DNA of 64,000 bases. Source: Sweltsa coloradensis (Eukaryota > Arthropoda > Insecta > Plecoptera > Chloroperlidae). The notes below the pieces were generated by a model. It saw only the letters and a program-made list of their open reading frames with translations. It did not search any database and was not told the origin of the DNA. Location: contig JAMZAV010003223.1 of the NCBI GenBank assembly GCA_024449915.1, positions 60,750 through 124,749 of the forward strand, in the 5' to 3' direction. Shown piece after piece: positions 41,491 through 53,397 of this stretch. The translations under genes were made by a program, and so were the position numbers. Positions within the stretch are counted from its first letter, which is position 1. Each line of letters begins with the position of its first letter.

Positions 41491-44065
41491 CAAAATAAAT
41501 ACTGAATTTTCTGACGTTGAAAAGGGACTGGACTGGATATTTGGATGTATGTAATATCGGTTTACACTTCGACAAGTGTTAGAATAAAATTAATGTGGAT
41601 GTAGATATAGCATTATAAAAGTAAACAAATCAATTACAATCCAAAAGTTGCTTTATTTTAGATTAAAAACAAGATTCATAACTTACGTCGTAAAATAAAG
41701 CTGAATTATGTTGATTCACTACACAAGCCATATACGAGATGAATCATTACTATGCCTCATTAACAAGAAACATCTAGAAATATTTAATGTAACCAGCCTT
41801 TGAATATAAATAGGAATGTTAGGGCTGAAAAGGCAAAAGGTTGAATAAAAGGTTGTTTGGTAGGTACAACAATCAAATTAGGTAGCAAAAGTCTTCATTT
41901 CAATTCAAAAAGTTGAAAGTTTCCCAAATGTGTACCTTTCAGAGCTTACAGCAAATAGTTTTGATTTGATGTTCCAATATATATGGCCTACTTTAGGAGT
42001 TGCATAAAAGGCCAAAGCTACACTTTCAATACATAAATACGGGAATGAAGATGTATTTTTAAATACTATATTGGAATTTACAAGTTGTATTATTGAAGAA
42101 TGTAGACAAATAAAATGTTGCCTATTGGAAATCAATTAAATTTTTTAACACATTTTAGATGTTTAAAAAAAAATTGTATACCTTGAGTACTACAGCCTAA
42201 ATCAATCCAAATCGCCTTGAACAGCCCTAAGAATACACTTAAACTAACCCATCTACACTAATTGTACAAAACATCAAACAAAATACACAGTTCTAACAGA
42301 AATTGCGTTAAAAACACTCACAAACGCCAGGCACGGAAGGTACATATGAGATCAAAACCGTACCAATGGCACTTACTTTTGTAATAGGCACTATGGAATG
42401 TTACTTACTAACTAGGCTATACATATTTGCAATCCCGATATGTCTAACATATATTTACACCAACATTTTTATTATTACAACATAGAAAAATACAGCATTT
42501 TGCACAAGAAATTAAATACAGTAAGTAGCTACTTGTTGTGTTAGCTGTTTGTTAGTTGGGTTGTAGCTAATACCTATTCATAAGAAGAACAGCTTTTGCA
42601 CCCAAATAACGTTTACAAAATTATCTCACGGGTATTCTTGTATGAAATGATAACCAGGCGGTAGGCACTCTTCTTCGAATGGGGTGTTGGGGGGGGGGGG
42701 ATACTGAAATTACGAGCTGATGACTTTTTTGTTTTTGCATCTGCATCTTTCCAACTAGCTACAAGTCACGTAAACGTTATTTAAATTGACAAGGTTTTCA
42801 AAAAAAGGTTACATATTCTTGCAAAAAAAAACAGCCGTTTAATTTAATGCATTTTCATTATAAAGTTTATTTTTAAATGATATTCTTTAAAGAAAGAAAC
42901 ACCCATCGTTTCTTTACCTCTTGAATCTCCTGAGCTATTGTTATTATCAATAGAAAGGAACTTCATTGTTTAAATTGGTTGTAGTCGTATAGTTTAGGAA
43001 AAATTAAGAAACTTAAGTTGGGGGGGGAGCAATGGGTAAAGCAGAAGCAGAAAAATCCCTAGCTCCAAGGGTCACCAAAAACATTTTGTATCATCCTTGT
43101 TAGGGCAACGTAAACAAAAGAACAGCATGTCACTCGGAGGTTATGTTCACAGACGAACGGAAGAAAAGTGATGCTTTTAGGGAAGATGAGCGACAATTGG
43201 GGCAGAGAGGGTAGGAGTGCCCGAGCCAACCTAATCGAGATGTCTCTACCCAAAACTAGACAACCCGCGGTTATAATTGTTATGATTGTTGTGTGACAAA
43301 TATTAAGGCATTGTGTCAGTATTGTTCACACGTGCGTGTTAAAATGACAAAGAAGTCCCTATAACATCAACGCAAGGCAGTCTTCCTGCAATTCAGCCAG
43401 AACTCCGCCCACAATCATATCTACAATTTATTTTTGATACCCACGATAAAATAACGTGTGATGTAGTTTTTCGAAAATCTATGTAATGTGTTTTTTATAA
43501 CAATGATAAATTTTGGAGCAAAAATTTACCTTCAGTTAAAAATTTGATTAAAAAAATACATTTATTTAAAGAAACAAATATATCACACAAGTTCAAGAAC
43601 AAACACTTAACAATTTCGTGTGTGTAGTTTAGTGTGCTTTCAGCTGAAATAGGAAGCATGTTTTGGCGTTATTTTAGGCTTTTACACTGTAAAAAATGTT
43701 TGTAACAAAACGACGATAGTTTGCACAGTACTTACTCGACACATTATTTTCACTGAAGTGCAAACATCTGCACTTCAAACATTACAATAGAATAATGCAG
43801 AAACTTATTCATGTACACTATTTTACACACAAGTAAATACAGATGCACATTATTTTCGATTCACATGAACGTCTCTTAAAATATAGTAGGATTGTTTGGT
43901 GCGTACACTCACGGCCACAAGGCCAATCATCAAACTTCTATTCTCACAACTTGTTGCTATATACCTGTCACATAACGTAAGAAGTCATCTTAAGACTGTT
44001 GGATGAGCTCGAGCAAACCAGGCTTTGACGCAGAATGCAGAAGTATAGTCTGGATCACTTGGAAG
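41491..44065. other. AT-rich unique sequence, possible long 3' UTR of the GTPase gene
   Basis: No gene or repeat with clear ends is seen in 2.5 kb, which is unusual for this window. On the - strand an AATAAA lies at about 41652-41657. It could be the polyadenylation signal for the transcript whose stop codon is at 46066, giving a 3' UTR of about 4.4 kb. This is inference only. Confidence 0.3.
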
Positions 44066-44308
44066 CAGTGGCTTATCCAGGAATTCATAAGGGGGGGGGG
44101 GGTAATTAATTAATTTATAGCTGTGCTGAAGGCTAAGTAGGGGGTCAGGGGGGCTTGCCCCCGGAATTTTTCTCTCCTTCAAGGTCATTTTGGTGAAAAT
44201 CTGTGCGTTTTAAAGCATCACCATTGAAACGTGAAAGTGCACTTTCACACTTTTTTTGCAAAAGGGGGGGGGGGGTTGTCCCCCCTACCCCTCTTGGATA
44301 CTCCACTG
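44066..44308. mobile_element. 243-bp hAT MITE with CAGTGG ends
   Basis: The ends are CAGTGGCTTATCCAGGAA on the left and, inverted, CAGTGGAGTATCCAAGAG on the right. The flanks CTTGGAAG (44058-44065) and CTAGGAAG (44309-44316) match at 7 of 8. It contains two G-runs of 12-13. Confidence 0.85.
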
Positions 44309-46063
44309 CTAGGAAGCTCTATCAACTGTCCTATCGGGTTGTTGTTTGCACCAAAATGTTAAGTACAAATGTGTGAAACTGAAATGTGCTCCAAGCGCTC
44401 ATTGCACTCATCCTTTTCATTCCCAAAATTCAAACCTTTTGGTGTGAAAACTGGGGGTCGAAAAGTGATCCAGAATGTATGGGATATTATCTGGATTTGC
44501 TGACCAAGAGAATTAACATGGTAAAAAAAGTTGGCCAGAGCTCAAACAACCATCTTAACAAAACGGAAGAGGCAACATTGATGGAGTCAAGGCCACTATG
44601 GCACAAATATTAGTTCAAAAAAGAGTAAAACTTATAAAATGCATGTGATACACTTAAACTGTTTGTTGAATACCCTTCATTCAACCTTCAACAATTTCTA
44701 GTTTGAACTTGGAAATTGATCAATGCTAAAATAAGCAAGATTCATTCAATAGGATGATATAAACACCCAATTTCATTTACGTAGCTTCAACAAACGTATA
44801 CTTATATAAAATTATGGTATACATTGGCATACATCATCAACGTACATGCTAAAATGTTGAGTGTTCAGTTCAGAGTATACCCAATGATAAACTGTGCCTC
44901 ACTTATATTTGCGTTTGTAAGTTCAAATTTCTTACATTTACAAAATCAAATTGTTCAAATGTAGTACTGAATTAATTTATTGTGGAACAGTTTCGTTTTG
45001 AATATATCGCTGCATATAACATATACACATTGTGCAGTATTTCGTCACATTCACTGGGGTAAGTTTTGGAGGAGAAGAACGTTTGTGTGTTCTTCTGTTG
45101 TGTTCCCGTTGTAACGTGTGGACACTTTCTGGATGTTATCAGTTCTTTAATGTAGGTTGGAACATTGGTTATTACGAGGGTAATACCAGTAATACATTAA
45201 GAGGGCACTTTTACCCTGGACATTTCGATATAAATGTACCTAGCAGACGAACGGAGGAACTAAAGTACTCATTATTTTCTATCATCTAATAGTTTTCCGT
45301 TCCAATGTAAGGTACAATTAAATTCAGTATTTTTAATATACTAAACCAATTTAGAATGTGATTTCGGTTTTTAACATAGGACATACCCAATTATTGTGTT
45401 GACAGATGTAAAGTCCATTTAAAAAGTTTAAAAAACTTCAAGCTGGAATCGAACCAGGGACGTTCTTCGACAACCACATTTCTATACCCAACAGTCAATC
45501 AAAAAAACCTATGCCCACCCATCGCTGCGCGTAAATCATTTATCGCATTCAGTTGCTACAAAAGCAAGTAGAGTTCCCACTGCCACTCCATACAATACAA
45601 CATGGCCTCCAAAAGTTCTTCCAAGGTCACTTCAATCTGCCAGCGGAGTTTCAGCGAGAGAGAAGTACTTCTTCTTCTTCTTCTTCTTCTTTTTCTTCTT
45701 CTAACCCCGCTACAAACTTATATTTCTCACGTATCCTAGAGCTCGAAACTCGGCTCGAAAGAACCTTGATTACTAAAGAATGCTTTTTAGGAGTAACCAT
45801 CTGTGTTTGTTCAATTTAAAATGGCTGCCATAGCTCTGCAGACACCAGTACGAAACATGTATTCAAAATGGCCGCCAATGCTCTGAAGTGCAAATACAAC
45901 ACATGTTTTTTTCAAAATGGCTGCCAATGCTCTGGAGACACGAGCACGGTACAGACCACAATGGTACAGACGTTCTTCTTATGTAAGTAAACCGGTAAAA
46001 CAGTACAGTACAGTCGGTTCAAAAGTCTTCTGCGGTAAGTCGTGGCAACGTACCACTTCACAC
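44309..46063. other. Non-coding stretch downstream of the GTPase stop codon
   Basis: It contains a tRNA-like SINE head on the - strand at about 45440-45515 (box B TGGTTCGATTCC) and a (CTT)n run at 45669-45702. A roughly 60-bp motif, 'ttcaaaatggctgccaatgctctg', is repeated three times at 45815-45945. No gene is seen. Confidence 0.45.
45669..45702. repeat. (CTT)n microsatellite
   Basis: About eleven CTT units with one T-rich interruption. Confidence 0.9.
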
Positions 46064-46325
46064 TTATATGCTTAACGAGGGCCTCTTCTTCCTGTCCCCC
46101 TTGTTGCTGTTCTTGCCGAAGATGTTCCCTAGGACCTTGGAGACGCTGTTGACTCCTAGCTTGCGCCTGATGGGCAGCGCTCGTATCAGCTGGACGCTCC
46201 GGGCTTCCCTCAGCAGAGACTGGAAGGCGAGGGAGACCCCGGCGAAGTTCTCCGCGGCGCTGACCTCGTAGAACTGACACCCGTATTGGAGGGACAGCTC
46301 TTGGCCGTCGTCCACGCAGATTTGC
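46064..46325 (-). CDS. Last exon of RERG/RASL-like small GTPase
   Basis: The acceptor on the - strand is CTTCTTGTGCAG. The exon begins with the last base of an Arg codon and reads QICVDDGQELSLQYGCQFYE. VSAAENFAGVSLAFQSLLRE follows. This is the G5 region, where VSA corresponds to the SAK/SAL motif that contacts guanine. It ends in a basic tail (RALPIRRKLGVNSVSKV, FGKNSNKGDRKKRPSLSI) with a stop at 46066-46064. There is no CAAX prenylation box, as in RERG and RASL11/RASL12, which sets these apart from classic Ras. Within the family, the LDH(S/A)RQ run and the length favour RERG; RASL11 or RASL12 remain possible. Confidence 0.85.
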
Positions 46326-46359
46326 CTGCACAAGAAGAAAACACTTGTTGATTGATTGA

Positions 46360-46780
46360 TTGGATATTGCTAACGTCTCATATAATTGCACTTCGGCTAG
46401 TCGAGACGATGAGTGGTGATATAGATGAGAATGAAGTATGACTGTATGAACAGAAGGGAGGAGGGGAAACCCGGTACCGGCACGGAGCCTACTCCTTTCG
46501 AAAAGTACCAAAGGGACCAACGGCTTATCGTCCCATCTGAAAGGACGCTGTAACCTTGTTAGTAATATAGGTTCCTCTACTAACCCGTACTGCCAAGCAG
46601 ACGTCGAGGAGAACGAAGCCGTTACACTAGCTCTCGAACCCTCCATCTGCTCTAACCAGCGGTATACGTGTGTCTCAGGGCAGAGTGGTCACCCACTTTA
46701 CCCCTGACCACGCCCGAAGGCTGCTTAACTTCGGTGTTCGAGTGGGAACCGGCTAAAGACCCCGGCTAAACCGCTTGCTA
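46360..46780 (-). repeat. 5S-rRNA-derived SINE (SINE3 class)
   Basis: On the - strand the head reads ACACCGAAGTTAAGCAGCC, then TCGGGCGTGGTCAGGGG and TGGGTGACCACTCTG. This matches the 5S rRNA internal promoter region in order and spacing. A body follows with ATGGGACGATAAGCCGTTGG. The tail is CACCACTCATCGTCTCGACT, then AGCCGAAGTGCAATTAT, ending in a 'caatcaatcaat' tract. It lies just upstream of the last GTPase exon, in the intron. Confidence 0.8.
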
Positions 46781-46885
46781 ACAGTCTCAATGATCTATCG
46801 AGAAAGGTATAGTTTATACGTAACGAGCGAAACGCTGATTCGGGAGGTCATCGGTTCTGGCTGCATGGGCATCCGCAGGGTTTTT

Positions 46886-47378
46886 CAGGGTGTCCACAGG
46901 CCACTATTTTACACTATTTTGCCACTATTTTCAGCCAGACCACTAAATGCCCACTATTTTTTAGAAAATGGTGAAAAAGCCTTATAAGGCCACTAATTTT
47001 ACAATTTGTTGTATAATTATATTGAATATCATGACATTTTCTTTTCACTCACTGAGATTTGTTGAACATGTCAGCTCAAGGTGGCTTACCAGTTACCATA
47101 GATGGTGCAGCAAAGCGTATGTTAACACAATGGCCAGCTCTCACGAAATATTTTCTGACATTCATTCCGACAAAAAAGCAGTTTGACAAAATCAGCTAAA
47201 TACAAACGAATTGTTGATCGTCTAAAATATAAAATATATTATACTACCAGTACTTTTTTCAATTAATACCCAAATATCACAACTTCCCGTTAATTGTGCC
47301 ATCTACTTTCCTTCAAATTTTAACGCATTGCCACTATTTTGCCACTATTTTTACATCCTCAGTGCTGTAGACACCCTG
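46886..47378. mobile_element. 493-bp hAT-like MITE with CAGGGTGTC ends
   Basis: The ends are CAGGGTGTCCACAGGCCAC on the left and, inverted, CAGGGTGTCTACAGCACTG on the right. The flanks are T-runs (GGGTTTTT and TTTTTTTT), so the duplication is not informative. 'gccactatttt' is repeated near both ends. Confidence 0.78.
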
Positions 47379-47433
47379 TTTTTTTTTTTTTTTTTTTTTG
47401 TAAGGGAGGCAACTAACACCAGGGGCCTGGGTC

Positions 47434-47442
<9 letters not shown>

Positions 47443-47466
<24 letters not shown>

Positions 47467-47600
47467 GTCTATCCTATTCAGTTATAAAAACTGATTTACA
47501 AAGGAGACAACTAAATAAATCTAATTACATAGATGCAGACACAACAATGAACTACATTTAAGTAAATATTTGAAATAGTTATATTACAACAATGCATTAA
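47443..47600 (-). mobile_element. LINE 3' end, solo, inverted
   Basis: It is the reverse complement of the LINE 3' end at 52180-52378: a 'tttatttattta' tract, ACGTCTATCCTATTCAGTTA, then TAGATGCAGACACAACAATG. It is a heavily 5'-truncated insertion. Confidence 0.88.
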
Positions 47601-48439
47601 AAACTCAACGTGTCAATGTATTTTTGCAAGTTATTTTATCCTCAAAACGTCTTTTACAGCGATCTCAGGTATTTTTTGAAAGGAAAGTTTAAGTGACCTA
47701 GACGTTAAAAATAAATATATTGTTGCCATTTTTTACTTAAGATAATTTAGCTATTTGAGTTTGTAAAAATTCCAATTTAGGGTTGAATGTGTAATTTCGA
47801 AAAAAGCCCAATGTTTTATCTTCAAGGTGGATTTTACAGAGATTTGATGGAAAGATGAAGTGCCCTTGACGAAAATAATTGTCATATATTGCCTTTATAC
47901 TTTGACTTGCCTTTACTTTGCATTATAAAATTGGTTCTCGTCATATTGCAAGGGGGGGGGGGGCAACTCCAACTGCCCCCCTTTCCCCCCCCCAGAATAT
48001 CATGTATACCACCGCTACATAACAACACGATAAATAAAAATATCATCAATGGGTAGCGAGACATTTAAAAGTTTTACGAATTTATTTATTTAATTTATTG
48101 CAGCTTTGCAATGCGGATATTGGCGAAGTAAAATATCACTTCGCGATCTTGAATTATTATTCCAGAACTAACTGCAATGTCATTGAGACTCTAAATACTA
48201 CGCACGTGGAGAGAATCACAATCATCTGCTCAGCAGTTACGAGTTGTTTATAAAGTCGCACGTGCAGTTTGCCACGTGTAGCTTACAGTTCTATTGTATA
48301 AGAAGTGAGGAGAGATAGTATTATGATTGTGATTATGTAAATTAAGAGTGGTGTTATCTGTAAGTTCAAGAGAGGTGTTGTACGGTATTGTGACCATTTG
48401 AATAATACCGTTATATATTTTTAATGGTAGAGATGACAC
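47601..48439. other. Non-coding stretch
   Basis: It contains a G11 run with a nearby C-run (47953-47993) that could pair, and otherwise AT-rich sequence without recognised features. Confidence 0.35.
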
Positions 48440-48440
48440 A

Positions 48441-49610
48441 GTGAAGGAACGAACGTACGGAACGGCAGTAAGACCTTCTACCGAATATGCTGTACTTCAG
48501 AAGAGAATTGACCATCTGTTTGATTCAATTCCTATGAGCCAAGATTTACAATCTGATTGCTTCACGATTGAGGAAAGAATGAAATGTAGCGTACTGGTAA
48601 ATACATACAAAATATTGAAAGGTTTGTATTCAGGTATTTTACCCAATATTTTTCAATTTGTTGATCGTGATAGAAATTATATTCTAATGAACTCTTTGAA
48701 AGTTCCTAAATTAATTTCTGAATCATTAAGAAAGTCATTCTTGTACAGAGGAGTATCCTTTTGGAATTCAATTTCTTATGATATTAGAAGCCAGTTTACT
48801 GAGCTAGGAATAGTACAATTTAAAAGTACTAGGAAAACGCTTAAGTCCCGCCGCGTTGTTGGATGAGCGTATTGGTGCATTGATGTGTTATGCGGATTTT
48901 CTGTTGTTCTGTGAAAAAATTATTACTAAATTCAAATTTTTTTAATTAAATTAAATTTAATAAAAAATAAACTTAAATTTTAAATTTTTTAATTAATCGT
49001 AATTTTAAAAAAAGAAAAAAATCAAAAAATTGGGATTTTTATAAGAAATAATTATTCGATTGCGCTCAAATTTCACACGAATATATAAATTAATAAAATT
49101 AAGGTTCTGTGAAAAACTTATTACAATAGGATCAAGCATGTAGGTGTAATAAGTAAAAAAATTGTTTAAAAAAAGAAAAAACCCACAAAGTTTCTATTTT
49201 CATTAGAAATAATTTTTCGATTGTGCTCAAATTTCACACGAATATCTAAATTCATAAAATTAAGGTTCTGTGAAAAAATCATTTAAATCGGATAAAGCAT
49301 GTAGATGTTATAAGTAAAATGAATTTTCAAAAAATCGAAAAAAATCGTAAAATTGCGATTTTTATGAAAAATAATTTTTCGATGGCGCTCAAAAACGTGG
49401 CAGTTCTAAGTTCAGAGATTTTGAAGGCCTCCAAAAAATTTCATCGCAATTGGAGTATCGGTTTAGCCGGAATCGTGCTAACAAACAGAAAAGAAAGAAA
49501 AAAAAAACATTCCGGATTTTTTTCTCCAGCGTAGTGAGATGGAATCTTCGCTTCGCTCATCCAAAAATTGAAGCAATGATAATGAATCGAAGAACAAAGA
49601 AGAATTGATT
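48441..49610 (+). pseudogene. C-terminus of LINE protein, interrupted
   Basis: The frame reads IDHLFDSIPMSQDLQSDCFT and later KSFLYRGVSFWNSISYDIRS, QFTELGIVQFKS. This is the familiar C-terminal block of CR1/Jockey-like LINE polyproteins (SFxYRGxxxWNSLP). At 48829 the frame runs into a HINE copy. Beyond that copy, at 49565, it resumes as EAMIMNRRTKKN and a stop. Confidence 0.75.
48829..49564 (-). mobile_element. HINE-like element, family A, inserted in the LINE coding end
   Basis: On the - strand it runs from TTGGATGAGCGAAGCGAAGA (49564) to GCGTTTTCCTAG (48829) with the AACGC/GCGTT hairpin intact. The LINE sequence on the two sides joins without a duplication; the target is T on both sides in element orientation. 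Confidence 0.88.
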
Positions 49611-49847
49611 TTTTGGATGAGCGTAGCGAGCGGAGCGAAGATTCCATTTCACTACACTGGAGAAAAAAATCCGGAATGTTTTTTTTTCCTTCCTTCTTTC
49701 TTTTTTTTCTGTATTTTTGTGTGTTTGTCAGCACGATTCCGGCTAAACCGATACTCCGATTGCGATGAAATTTTATGGAGGCCTTCGAAATCTCTGAACT
49801 TAGAACTGCCACGTTTTTGAGCGCAATCGGGAAATTTTTTCTTATAA

Positions 49848-50369
49848 CTAGGAAAACGCTTAAGTCCCGCCGCGTTGTTGGATGAGCGTAATTGGTGCAT
49901 TGAGCTGCCATGTGTTATGCGGATTTTCTGTTGTTCTGTGAAAAAATCATTACTAAGTAGAAGATATTTTTAAAATTAAATTAAATTTAATAAAAAAAAT
50001 AATTTAATTTATATAAAAAATTAACTTAAATTTTAATTTTTTTTAATTAATCGTAATTTTAAAAAAGGAAAAAATCGTAATATTGAAATTTTCATAAGAA
50101 ATAATTATTCGATTGCGCACAAATTTTACACGAATATATTAATTCATAAAATTAAGGTTCTGTAAAAAAATGATTACAATCGGATAAAGCATGTAGGTGT
50201 TTGTAAGTCGAAGAAATTTTTAAAAAATCGAAAAAAATCGTAAATTGCGATTTTCATGAGAATTTTTTTTTCGATTGTGCTCAAAAACGTGGCAGTTCTA
50301 AGTTCAGAGATTTCGAAGACCTCCATAAAATTTCATCGCAATCGGAGTATCGGTTTAGCCGGAATCGTG
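49848..50369 (-). mobile_element. HINE-like copy nested, 5' part missing
   Basis: On the - strand its 3' end is complete (GCGTTTTCCTAG at 49848). The copy breaks off at 'gccggaatcgtg' (50369), lacking the T-run and the TTGGATGAGCG start. Confidence 0.75.
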
Positions 50370-50506
50370 CGTGGAATTTGAGCGTAATCAAATAATTATT
50401 TCTCATGAAAATCGCAATTTTACGATTTTTTTAATTTTTCTGCTTATAACACCTACATGCTTTATCCGATTATAATGATTTTTTCACAGAACCTTAATTT
50501 TTAGAA

Positions 50507-51281
50507 CTAGGAAAACGCTTAAGTCCCGCCGCGTTGTTGGATGAGCGTAAATGGTGCATTGAGCTGCCATGTGTTTTGCGAATTTTCGGTTGTTCTGTGA
50601 AAAAATCAGAACTTTGTTGAAATTTTGTTTAAATTAAATCAAATTAAATAAAAAATTAACTTATTTTTTTTATTTTAATCGTAATTTTAAAAAAGGAAAA
50701 AATCGTAATATTGAAATTTTCATAAGAAATAATTATTTAATTGCGCACAAATTTTACACGAATATATAAATTCTTAAAATTAATGTTCTGTGAAAAAATC
50801 ATTATAATCGGATAAAGCATGTAGGTGTTATAAGCAGAAGAAATTAAAAAAATCGTAAAATTGCGATTTTCATGAGAAATAATTATTTGATTACGCTCAA
50901 ATTTCACACGAATATACCAATTCATAAAATCAAGGTTCTGTGAAAAAATCATTACAATCGGATAAAGCATGTAGGAGTTATAAGTCGAAGAATGTTTTAA
51001 AAATCGAAACAAATCGTAAAATTGCGATTTTCATGAGAAATAATTTTTCGATTGCGCTCAAAAACGTGGCAGTTCTTAGTTCAGAGATTTCGAAGGCCTC
51101 CATAAAATTTCATCGCAATCGGAGTATCGGTTTAGCCGGAATCGTGTTAACAGACAGACAAAAATACAGAAAGAAAGAAAGAAAAAAAAAAAAAAAAAAA
51201 AAAAAACATTCCGGATTTTTTTCTCCAGTGTAGTGAAATGGAATCTTCGCTTCGCTCGCTACGCTCGCTACGCTCATCCAA
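50507..51281 (-). mobile_element. HINE-like copy nested, complete, with readable empty site
   Basis: On the - strand it is bounded by TTGGATGAGCGTAGCGAGCG (51281) and GCGTTTTCCTAG (50507). Removing it joins the host sequence as ..ttagaa + ttaatatattcg.., the normal family sequence, with nothing duplicated or lost. Confidence 0.9.
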
Positions 51282-51545
51282 TTAATATATTCGTGTAAAA
51301 TTTGTGCGTAATCGAATAATTATTTCTTATGAAAATTTCAATATTACGATTTTTTCCTTTTTTAAAATTACGATTAATTAAAAAAAAATAAGTTAATTTT
51401 TTATTTAATTTGATTTAATTTAAAAAAAAATTCAACAAAGTTCTGATTTTTTCACAGAACAACAGAAAATCCGCAAAACACATGGCAGCTCAATTCACCA
51501 ATTACGCTCATCCAACAACGCGGCGGGACTTAAGCGTTTTCCTAG

Positions 51546-52307
51546 TTAATCTTCATATGTTCTTATTTATGATTTTGCTGTTCTCTTTGTTTGTTCATTA
51601 TTGCTTTGATTTTGATGTATTCAATGTATTTTCAATTGATATTTTTCTGCCTAGATTGACTGGTTGCCGCCCACTGGTGGAACTTGCAACTTGAGTTAGG
51701 TGTCCTGTATCATTGCTATGATCAATTTTTGACTTGAACAATTTAAATAATTATATATCTGATATAATTATATATTAGAGTCAAGATCTTTTGCACTAAA
51801 TTGTTATCAAGATTTGAACACAAGAATGATGGTTGAACACAAGAATGAAGATTCGCGTTCGGTGGTTTCTTCCGCGAAAGATTGATTATACTCCCTGATT
51901 TGCTGTTCCTGATTTTTGGCAAACCTCATATTCGTTTGAGTGGGATCGTCTAATAAATCAGTTTTTTTCTTTTCGTTTTTCTTTTTTAATGTTTTTTTTT
52001 TTTTTTCTTTCTTTCTTTCTTTCTTTTTTCTTTCCTTTTTTTTCCTTTCCTTTTTTCTTTTTTCTTTTCCTTTTTCTTTTCTTTTCATTCCCCACCCCCT
52101 TTTTTATATATTTGATTCATTCATAAATTGCATTTAATATTCTTTTTATTTGTTATCAAATTTGTTGGGTATTTAATGCATTGTTGTAATATTACTATTT
52201 CAAATATTTACTTAAATGTAGTTCATTGTTGTTTCTGCATCTATGTAATTAGATTTATTTAGTTGTCCTCCTTTGTAAATCAGTTTTTATAACTGAATAG
52301 GATAGAC

Positions 52308-52360
<53 letters not shown>

Positions 52361-52378
52361 ATTCGTCCGCATTAAAGG
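51546..52378 (+). other. LINE 3' UTR and (AAAT)n tail
   Basis: A pyrimidine-rich tract (51960-52090) is followed by CAGTTTTTATAACTGAATA, GGATAGACGTTAAAT and about a dozen AAAT units. It is the 3' end of the interrupted LINE. Confidence 0.75.
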
Positions 52379-53064
52379 TTCGTATTGTTAATCGATTCTT
52401 TGCTCTTACTCTCTTTCAAAACGTCTAAAATATGAATTATATTATATTAAAATAATGTTTAAGTTTTTACCGTGTAATTCATTAATTAAGTGATTCTTGG
52501 TGTTGTTATATTATGTGAATGTTATGGGGGAAAAACTTAATGATAAAATAATTCCTATAGTTTTCGATTATTATCGACTATCAATCAATTGGAAATTTTG
52601 ATTAACGACTAACAAAACTAATATCGAACAGTAACCCCTCTGTACTAACATTTGTACGATTTTATAAATAAAATATAAAATAAAAATACCTGATTAAAAA
52701 TAATATGTTGAAGGATTTCGCCAGTCATCAGTCTTGGATAAAGTGTTTTTACTTTTTAAGTAGCCATCTAGGTGCCCGTTACGGCGCCGCAGCCAAGCCG
52801 CGGTGCGCTACACACTAAGGCACCTTATACAGCAAGCAGAGTTAGGGTGATTTCGAGGTGTCACCCAGCCGTCATGAAACGTGATGTGAACTTGAAAACT
52901 ATCGAAATCGAGGATTTAGGTACGTGACAACACATGTCAAATTTGGTTGGAGTACGAGCATTCCTTTTTGGATAAAAAAAAATGGCTTGAAACATGCTCA
53001 AAAGGTTTACTACTACTACTGCTACTGCTACTACTACGATCTAATTCGTCAGTTTCAATCGGTC
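52379..53064. other. Non-coding stretch
   Basis: Nothing recognised except a (TAC)n-like run at 53010-53037. Confidence 0.35.
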
Positions 53065-53397
53065 AGCGATTCTGCCCAAACGGGTGGGCTACAACGTTCA
53101 TATTTAACATTTTTTTTTTTTCTTTTAGTGATATAGGGTCTATTGAAAGAAAAAGTTGAAAAAGTTTGCTGGAAGGCTTCCAAGTAAATGTTTTAATATA
53201 ATCCTTTTACAAGAATATAATCAACATATTTTAACTATAGTTACTTGACAATGATCACCTACATTGTTTACAAAAAACAAGTCTTTGGGCCACTAGATAT
53301 TTTAAATTCTATTGTTAATTGGTAATACCATATCAATTAAATCGACTTTGATGAAATTATTGTATTTTAACAAATAATTTTGTAATGGAACTTGAAA
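53065..53397 (+). mobile_element. Family B HINE-like body fragment
   Basis: GGGTGGGCTACAACGTTCAT, 'agaaaaagttgaaaaagttt' and 'gacaatgatcacctaca' match family B bodies at 37540-37930 and 40310-40590. The 5' start is missing. Confidence 0.6.

Larger units (their letters stand above)
49613..51545 (+). mobile_element. HINE-like element, family A, carrying two nested copies
   Basis: The host copy is present as 49613-49847, about 50370-50506 and 51282-51545. Its 5' end is TTGGATGAGCGTAGCGAGCG and its 3' end is CATCCAACAACGCGG, GCGTTTTCCTAG, followed by T. The pieces line up with uninterrupted copies such as 63109-63716. Confidence 0.88.
48440..52378 (+). mobile_element. 5'-truncated LINE interrupted by nested HINE copies
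   Basis: The LINE is present in three pieces: 48440-48828, 49565-49612 and 51546-52378. The first two read as the C-terminus of its second protein, and the third is the 3' UTR ending in an (AAAT)n tail. A solo 3' end of the same family lies inverted at 47443. HINE copies separate the pieces. Confidence 0.82.
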
